From an uncultured Lachnospiraceae bacterium (GTDB lineage Bacteria; Bacillota; Clostridia; Lachnospirales; Lachnospiraceae), in NCBI GenBank assembly GCA_900554925.1, contig USJG01000027.1, positions 1 through 18,470 on the forward strand: DNA of 18,470 nucleotides, given 5' to 3'. The notes beneath the pieces are model-generated. The model worked only from the letters and a program-made list of their open reading frames with translations. It did not search any database and was not told where the DNA came from. Position 1 is the first letter of the stretch; each line of letters begins with the position of its first letter. Shown here piece by piece: positions 13,632-18,470 of this stretch. Position numbers and translations under genes: made by a program.

Positions 13632-14297
13632 ATGGCAAAAAAAGACAGAAAAGGTAACAGAAAAACACGAGAACAGAGAAAACAATTCAAGATACCGGAA
13701 TTAGGCTACTATTTGATTGCGACAAATACAGAGGCTACGGAGCGTTGCTTTTTCACCGGACTATATGAGGCATTGCCGGAGGAGGTTAGAAATAAGCTTG
13801 TGATAAAGGTAGTAGAAACAAAGACTCGTACCATGATTGATAAATGCCTGGAACTCACTGCTTATGATGTACAGTATCGTATTCCCTGGATTGTATTTGA
13901 CAGAGACCAGGTACAGGAATTTGATGAGATTATTGCAGAGGCAGTGAGTAAAGGAATACAGGTGGGCTGGTCCAATCCGTGTTTTGAAATATGGATGTAT
14001 GCCTATTTTGGTTCCATGCCTGCAATTCAGGATTCCTGGACATGCTGTTCAGAATTTGGGCGAGTATATGAAATTAAGACCGGACAAAAGTATTCCAAGG
14101 CTGATGAGCAGATGTACGGAAAACTCTGTAAATCTGGTAACGAGGAAAAGGCAATTCAGATAGCGCAGCAGAAACTGGAGCAGTGTAAACGAGAGGGTAA
14201 AATGAAGCCCTCAGATATGTGCCCGTGTACAACGGTGCATGAACTGGTGCATGAGATAAAAGGCAAAATTGCTTTAGAAAGCCAGATAAAGGAGTAA
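13632..14297 (+). CDS. RloB-like protein, Toprim-type (AbiLii-like)
   Basis: 221-residue RloB family member. The N-terminus is basic (KKDRKGNRKTREQRKQFK). A first acidic motif, NTEATERCFFTGL (E34, E37), takes the place of the usual EGE...NYF segment; FDRDQV (D90, D92) is the DxD of a Toprim fold; SNPCFEIWMYAYF (114-126) is the hallmark RloB motif. C-terminal CTTVHELV is also family-typical. I infer a metal-dependent nuclease acting with the upstream ATPase. The start is ATG 13632 with GGAGG 6 bases before, one base after the ATPase stop. Variation in the first acidic motif means catalytic activity should not be taken for granted. Confidence 0.88.
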   Translation: MAKKDRKGNRKTREQRKQFKIPELGYYLIATNTEATERCFFTGLYEALPEEVRNKLVIKVVETKTRTMIDKCLELTAYDVQYRIPWIVFDRDQVQEFDEIIAEAVSKGIQVGWSNPCFEIWMYAYFGSMPAIQDSWTCCSEFGRVYEIKTGQKYSKADEQMYGKLCKSGNEEKAIQIAQQKLEQCKREGKMKPSDMCPCTTVHELVHEIKGKIALESQIKE

Positions 14298-14301
14298 AAG
14301 T

Positions 14302-15963
14302 ATGAAAGTAGTAATTGTAGGTGGTGTTGCAGGCGGCGCTTCCGCAGCGGCACGAATCAGACGACTTGATGAAAAGGCACAGATAGTAGTTTTTGAGAGG
14401 ACAGGTTTCATTTCTTATGCAAATTGCGGCCTGCCTTATTACATCGGCAGAGTTATCACCAATGAGGAAGATTTGACCTTACAGACTCCTGAGAGCTTTT
14501 GGGATAGATTTCGTGTGGATATGCGCATCCGGCACGAAGTTGTTTCGATAAATACCGATAGAAAAACAGTTACGGTTCACGGACTGGATACAGGAAAGAC
14601 CTATGAGGAGAGCTATGATAAGCTGCTGCTCTCACCGGGAGCCAAACCGATTCATCCGAGTATACCGGGAGCAGACAGCAAAAATATCTATACATTACGC
14701 ACGGTTGAGGATACCGTAAATATTCATAAGTTTGTGGAAGCTAATCAGCCCAAAAGAGCTGCGGTGATCGGCGGTGGATTTATCGGCATGGAAACAGCAG
14801 AGAATCTTGCTCATCTTGGCCTGGAGGTTACCCTGGTACAGAGGTCCGCCCACCTGCTTCCGCCGCTTGATTTTGATATGGCGTGTATGCTTCATATCGA
14901 AATGAAAAAGCACGGTGTTACCCTTATGCTGAATACCGAGGTAATTGAAATCGAAGAAAAGGATGATCAATTATCCCTGAAAACCTCAGACGATCGTGAA
15001 ATTAAAGCGGATATGGTTTTGTTTGCAATCGGAGTTTTACCGGAAACTGCTCTTGCGAAAAATGCCGGGTTGGCGCTTGGTATCAAGGGCAGTATTGTTG
15101 TGAATGACCGTATGGAAACTTCCGTACCTGACATATATGCTGTGGGCGATGCAGTAGAAGTAAAGCATTTTGTTACCGAAAATAAAGCGGTTATTGCGCT
15201 TGCAGGCCCGGCAAATAAGCAGGGAAGAGTTGCGGCGGACAATATCTGCGGTGGAAACAGTAAGTTCAGTGGTTCGCAAGGCTCATCAATCATTAAGGTG
15301 TTTGATATGACGGCGGCTTCAACGGGCATCAATGAAGCCACAGCAAAGGCAGCTGATCTTGATTATGAGCGGGTAGTTTTATCGCCAGCTTCCCACGCTG
15401 GCTATTATCCGGGTGGCAAAGTAATGACAATGAAGGTATTATACGAGAAAGAAACACTGAAAATTCTCGGAGCGCAGATCGTGGGGTATGATGGCGTGGA
15501 TAAGAGAATAGATGTGCTTGCAACTGCTATTCGTGCAGGGATGAAGGCAACAGAGCTTACAGAGCTTGACCTTGCGTATGCGCCACCTTATTCATCAGCC
15601 AAAGACCCGGTCAACATGGCAGGATTTATGATTGAAAATATCGTAACGGGAAAAGTAAAACAATTTCACCATGACGAAATAGACGCACTTCCCCGTGACG
15701 GCAGCGTGACCTTGCTTGATACAAGGACGCCTTTTGAATACACAAAAGGACACACAGAAGGGTTTATAAATATTCCGCTTGACGATTTGAGAGAAAGAAT
15801 TTCTGAAATCCCAAAGGGAAAGCCGGTTTATGTAATGTGCCAGAGCGGACTCCGCAGTTATATCTCCTGCCGGATACTTTCTCAGAATGGATACGACTGC
15901 TATAACTTCTCAGGCGGTTATCGTTTTTACGAGACAGTCAAACGGGGAAAACAGCAGAAGTAG
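14302..15963 (+). CDS. CoA-disulfide reductase family protein with C-terminal rhodanese domain
   Basis: 553-residue FAD/NAD(P)H oxidoreductase. The N-terminal FAD loop is GGVAGGASAAAR; the single redox cysteine is C42 in SYANCGLPYY, the position of the CoA-disulfide reductase active cysteine; the NAD loop is AVIGGGFIGMETAENL (about 153); PDIYAVGDAVEV is the second FAD contact. Residues from about 455 form a rhodanese domain with the active-site loop CQSGLRS (C513). CoADR-RHD proteins reduce CoA disulfides, persulfides or polysulfide and use the rhodanese to pass sulfane sulfur. It starts 4 bases after RloB with GGAG, so it is in the same transcript as a defence pair, an unexpected partner. 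Its natural relation to the TetR-flavoprotein unit upstream is an open alternative. Confidence 0.92.
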   Translation: MKVVIVGGVAGGASAAARIRRLDEKAQIVVFERTGFISYANCGLPYYIGRVITNEEDLTLQTPESFWDRFRVDMRIRHEVVSINTDRKTVTVHGLDTGKTYEESYDKLLLSPGAKPIHPSIPGADSKNIYTLRTVEDTVNIHKFVEANQPKRAAVIGGGFIGMETAENLAHLGLEVTLVQRSAHLLPPLDFDMACMLHIEMKKHGVTLMLNTEVIEIEEKDDQLSLKTSDDREIKADMVLFAIGVLPETALAKNAGLALGIKGSIVVNDRMETSVPDIYAVGDAVEVKHFVTENKAVIALAGPANKQGRVAADNICGGNSKFSGSQGSSIIKVFDMTAASTGINEATAKAADLDYERVVLSPASHAGYYPGGKVMTMKVLYEKETLKILGAQIVGYDGVDKRIDVLATAIRAGMKATELTELDLAYAPPYSSAKDPVNMAGFMIENIVTGKVKQFHHDEIDALPRDGSVTLLDTRTPFEYTKGHTEGFINIPLDDLRERISEIPKGKPVYVMCQSGLRSYISCRILSQNGYDCYNFSGGYRFYETVKRGKQQK

Positions 15964-16030
15964 CTGTGTAATAATTACTAAGAACATTTTAGCTGCGCAA
16001 GTTGCCAAAAAAGGTCAATAATTCACAACC

Positions 16031-16052
16031 ATGTCAATACAGAAAATGACAT
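16031..16052. repeat. small dyad upstream of the chemoreceptor gene
   Basis: ATGTCA (16031-16036) and TGACAT (16047-16052) are inverted 10 bases apart. A direct repeat GTCAATA also occurs at 16014 and 16033. This could be an operator; I see no convincing standard or flagellar-sigma promoter in the 142-base gap. Confidence 0.35.
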
Positions 16053-16105
16053 AATCTGGTGTATTATGGAAGAGGAAACAGATGTATTGCCAGGAGGAAG
16101 CAGCT

Positions 16106-18208
16106 ATGAAAAAGAAATTGGGGGCAGGCGTTACAAATAAGGCGCAAAATCGTAAAAAGGCTGAAAAGAAAAAAGGAACGGGAGGCAGTATCCGCACAAA
16201 GCTGTTGCTGGGATTTTTGGTTCCCTGTATTCTGATCATTATATCAGGCATTTTGTCTTATCAGCTTGCAGAACACGCAGTGATTCAAAGTTATCAGCAG
16301 TCTATGGAAAATACCATTCAGAAAACAGCAGAATATTATGATCTGTTGGTCAGCAATCTGTCTATCAGAGCAAATCAGATTGTTCTGGATAGTTCCGTAA
16401 AGAGTTATTATCGCGGGGAATATTCAAAGGATCCCTTACAGGAACGGAAGGTATTTAATACAATGGAAAAGCAGGTGCTGACCACTGCGCTGTCGGATCA
16501 GTTTGTAAGCAGTATTTATTTTCTGGCAGATTATGGGCAGGGATTTAACTCTGACACCATGCTAAAGCCGGTTGATTATGATGCTTACATAGAGACAGAA
16601 GAAGGAAAGGCACAGATTGCAAATGGCGAGAAAGTGATTTTAAGCGGGCAGCATAAGGAACTGGATGCTATCACAGGGATGACCAGTGAAAGATATGCTT
16701 TTTCCATTTCGAGAAATATGGTGGACAAAACCTCCAAACCCATAGGAATGCTGATTATGGATATAGATATGAGCGCTGCGAAAAAACCTCTGACAGATAT
16801 GGAGCTGGATGAGGGAAGCGTCTGTGCGTTGATTACCAGGGATGGAAGGGAAATTCTTTCTGTAGACGGGATAGAGGAAGAAATCTTCGTTTCCTCACAG
16901 GATTTGATGAAATTGTTTGACTCAGAGGATAATTCAGCTTCTTTTTACCAGAAGAGCCAGGGAGAGTCTTACCTGTACCTGTACCATAAAATGGATAATT
17001 GTGATTTCGCGGTGTGTGCCAGGATCCCGCGAAACCAGATACTATTGCAGGTATCGGAAATACGCTATATAACGGCGCTTGTTGTGGCGGCAGCATTAGT
17101 TCTTTCATTGGTTTTGTGCGCATGGATTTCCAACAGGATCATGAAGTCTGTTAAAAATGTTTCCTATGTGCTTAATCAGGTTGAGAAAGGGAACTTTAAC
17201 ATAACGGTAAGAGAAGGAAAGGATGCGGAGTTTAAGCTTTTAACAGACCAGCTTCAGCATATGATGGAAAAGATGCGGGGCCTGATCAGCCAGACAGGGG
17301 AAGGGGCAGCCGAGGTGGCCGATGCAGGAAACCGTGTTGCCGGAACAACCAGGAAGCTGGTAGCCTTATCGGAAGGCGTTACAGGAGGAATTACACAGGT
17401 AAGCGACGGGGTAGCCAGTCAGACAGAGGACGTTAAGGAATGCAGAAGTACTATTCAAAAGCTGGCAGAGCAGATAGAGGCAGTAGTAAAAAATGCGGAA
17501 ACTGTAGAAGGAATTGCCCAGATCGCAGGACAGACAGTAGGTGACAGTATTACCAATATGGAAAATCTTTCCGGGAAAGCGGAGGAAACAGCCTCAATGA
17601 CGGAAAGCCTGATCGTCCACATGAATGAACTTTCTGAGGAGACCAAGGCAATTAATGAGATTGCGGAAACTATAAATGATATTGCCGACCAGACGGGGCT
17701 TTTGTCCTTAAATGCTTCCATTGAGGCAGCCCGGGTAGGGGAGCAGGGAAGAGGTTTTGCGGTAGTTGCAGAGGAAATCAGGCGCTTGTCTATCCAGTCA
17801 GTGGAGGCGGTCAATCAGATCCGTATGACGGTGGAGCAGATTGATAAGAAAAAATTCAGGATCGCGGAAATTACAGGGCAGGCCTCCGATACAGTAAGAG
17901 CACAGTCTGAGGCCATGAAGCTTACGGTAGGCTCTTTCTGTCAGGTGCGTGACAGCGTAACAGAGCTTACGAAGGCAATTAATGATATTGCAGGGATCAT
18001 GGAGCATATGGGACAGGCAAAAGACCGCACAATGCAGATGATCGACAGCATGGCCCAGATTTCCGAAAACAATGAGGAGGCAGCTATTTTAATGCGGCAA
18101 AACACATCAGAACAGTCAGAACAGATTTTAAGCTTACAGGAGGCAGTACGGATTCTGGGACGCGAGTCGGATAAGCTTAAGGAAGCAATCAGCAGATTTA
18201 CAATTTAA
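16106..18208 (+). CDS. methyl-accepting chemotaxis protein
   Basis: 700-residue transmembrane chemoreceptor that controls CheA and so flagellar rotation. A basic N-terminus (residues 1-31) precedes TM1 (about 32-54, LLLGFLVPCILIIISGILSY). Residues 55-318 are an extracellular ligand domain of Cache-like size, sequence not assigned to a ligand class. TM2 (about 320-345, TALVVAAALVLSLVLCAWI) is followed by HAMP and a long coiled-coil signalling domain, whose hairpin tip is DIADQTGLLSLNASIEAARV with GEQGRGFAVVAEEIRRLS directly after (about 520-560), the CheA/CheW-binding signature. I chose ATG 16106 because AGGAGG lies 7 bases before; an in-frame ATG at 16082 would be upstream of that site. No C-terminal NWETF-type pentapeptide. 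Its own terminator follows. Presence implies motility. Confidence 0.94.
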   Translation: MKKKLGAGVTNKAQNRKKAEKKKGTGGSIRTKLLLGFLVPCILIIISGILSYQLAEHAVIQSYQQSMENTIQKTAEYYDLLVSNLSIRANQIVLDSSVKSYYRGEYSKDPLQERKVFNTMEKQVLTTALSDQFVSSIYFLADYGQGFNSDTMLKPVDYDAYIETEEGKAQIANGEKVILSGQHKELDAITGMTSERYAFSISRNMVDKTSKPIGMLIMDIDMSAAKKPLTDMELDEGSVCALITRDGREILSVDGIEEEIFVSSQDLMKLFDSEDNSASFYQKSQGESYLYLYHKMDNCDFAVCARIPRNQILLQVSEIRYITALVVAAALVLSLVLCAWISNRIMKSVKNVSYVLNQVEKGNFNITVREGKDAEFKLLTDQLQHMMEKMRGLISQTGEGAAEVADAGNRVAGTTRKLVALSEGVTGGITQVSDGVASQTEDVKECRSTIQKLAEQIEAVVKNAETVEGIAQIAGQTVGDSITNMENLSGKAEETASMTESLIVHMNELSEETKAINEIAETINDIADQTGLLSLNASIEAARVGEQGRGFAVVAEEIRRLSIQSVEAVNQIRMTVEQIDKKKFRIAEITGQASDTVRAQSEAMKLTVGSFCQVRDSVTELTKAINDIAGIMEHMGQAKDRTMQMIDSMAQISENNEEAAILMRQNTSEQSEQILSLQEAVRILGRESDKLKEAISRFTI

Positions 18209-18217
18209 AGTTAAAGG

Positions 18218-18248
18218 AAACGGATCTTCGCAGGAGGGTCCGTTTTTT
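18218..18248 (+). terminator. Rho-independent terminator of the chemoreceptor gene
   Basis: AAACGGATC (18218-18226) pairs with GGTCCGTTT (18237-18245), one T-G wobble, 10-base loop, followed by six Ts. It starts about 10 bases after the stop. Confidence 0.85.
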
Positions 18249-18470
18249 CTTAAATAGATTCGGGTGTCAAAAGGTGTTTTTAGAAAGTGACCTGGCAGAT
18301 TGCTCAAAGGGAATTGCTAAGCTGTCTTTGTAAAGAAAAATGAGATTTTCTTAATGGTCTTGAGGTAAAGCAGCAATTTCGGGACATGGATGTCCCGAAA
18401 AATCCGCTATAAGCCCGGATGGCCAATTGCGGATGGTTGCGTGCGATAAGACAGACTTCCTTAAGAACAT
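18249..18470. other. non-coding end region, possible leader of a motility gene
   Basis: No gene is supported in these 222 bases. They contain an imperfect AAGAAAA / TTTTCTT dyad (near 18336-18355), the hairpin at 18377-18400, two further GGATG motifs, and TGCGATAA at 18442-18449, which resembles a flagellar-sigma -10 without a good -35. The region is best read as the upstream region of a gene that starts past the window edge. Confidence 0.5.
18377..18400 (+). promoter_or_regulatory. CsrA-like binding hairpin
   Basis: TTTCGGGACA (18377-18386) pairs perfectly with TGTCCCGAAA (18391-18400), leaving a TGGA tetraloop. The sequence ACATGGATGT matches the CsrA consensus ACAnGGAnGU, with GGA in the loop as required. 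It is followed by As, not Ts, so it is not a terminator. Two additional GGATG motifs follow at 18417 and 18431. Confidence 0.6.

Noticed and set aside
18377..18400. Hairpin read as a second Rho-independent terminator.
   Set aside because: It is followed by As on the + strand and has no T-run on the other strand; the loop matches a CsrA site better.
18249..18470. End region read as a c-di-GMP or other riboswitch.
   Set aside because: None of the conserved core segments of the riboswitch classes I know could be matched; only hairpins and GGA motifs are visible.
1..18470. CRISPR array, tRNA, rRNA, insertion sequence or integrase.
   Set aside because: No regularly spaced repeats, clover-leaf genes, transposase or recombinase motifs were seen on either strand.

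Overview
The window looks like chromosomal DNA from a motile clostridial Firmicute, most probably a Lachnospiraceae-type gut anaerobe. The evidence is a type II fatty-acid operon with a fused accD-accA, an FMN-type (FabK/NMO) reductase and a MarR regulator, strong GGAGG-type ribosome binding sites, an [4Fe-4S] RlmD/RlmCD-type methyltransferase with a C-terminal extension, and a CoA-disulfide-reductase/rhodanese protein. Genus and species cannot be fixed from the sequence alone.

Positions 1-5465 hold the 3' part of a fatty-acid synthesis operon on the + strand: fabF (3' end only), fabZ, an accD-accA fusion, an NMO/FabK-family flavoprotein, fabH, a MarR (FabT-like) regulator and a 96-residue unknown. 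The genes are tightly packed or overlapping. Together they supply malonyl-CoA, start chains (FabH), elongate them (FabF), dehydrate (FabZ) and probably reduce the enoyl intermediate, with the MarR protein as the likely lipid-responsive repressor. Positions 5466-7375 hold a separately promoted 93-residue unknown gene with a strong terminator, then rlmD.

Positions 7376-10678 are AT-richer and accessory in character. First comes a two-gene locus: a 418-residue protein I do not recognise, overlapped out of frame by a winged-helix/zinc-ribbon/TIR protein. This is the best candidate here for an undescribed anti-phage or NAD-depleting system. Convergent to it are two tandem Xre-type repressor genes, about 82% identical in protein, each with a similarly placed promoter and 18-bp dyad operators. 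A divergent 123-residue unknown gene follows.

Positions 10679-15963 carry an autoregulated TetR gene with two palindromic operators built into a near-consensus promoter, coupled to an iron-sulfur flavoprotein. Then comes an RloA-type AAA ATPase with an RloB-like Toprim-type protein (AbiL-like abortive-infection pair), followed at 4 nt by a CoA-disulfide-reductase/rhodanese fusion. From 16106 the window returns to motility functions: a transmembrane methyl-accepting chemotaxis protein with its terminator. The last 220 bases are non-coding and contain a hairpin presenting a near-consensus CsrA site, which suggests the leader of a motility gene just beyond the window.

No rRNA, tRNA, CRISPR array, IS element or transposase was seen.
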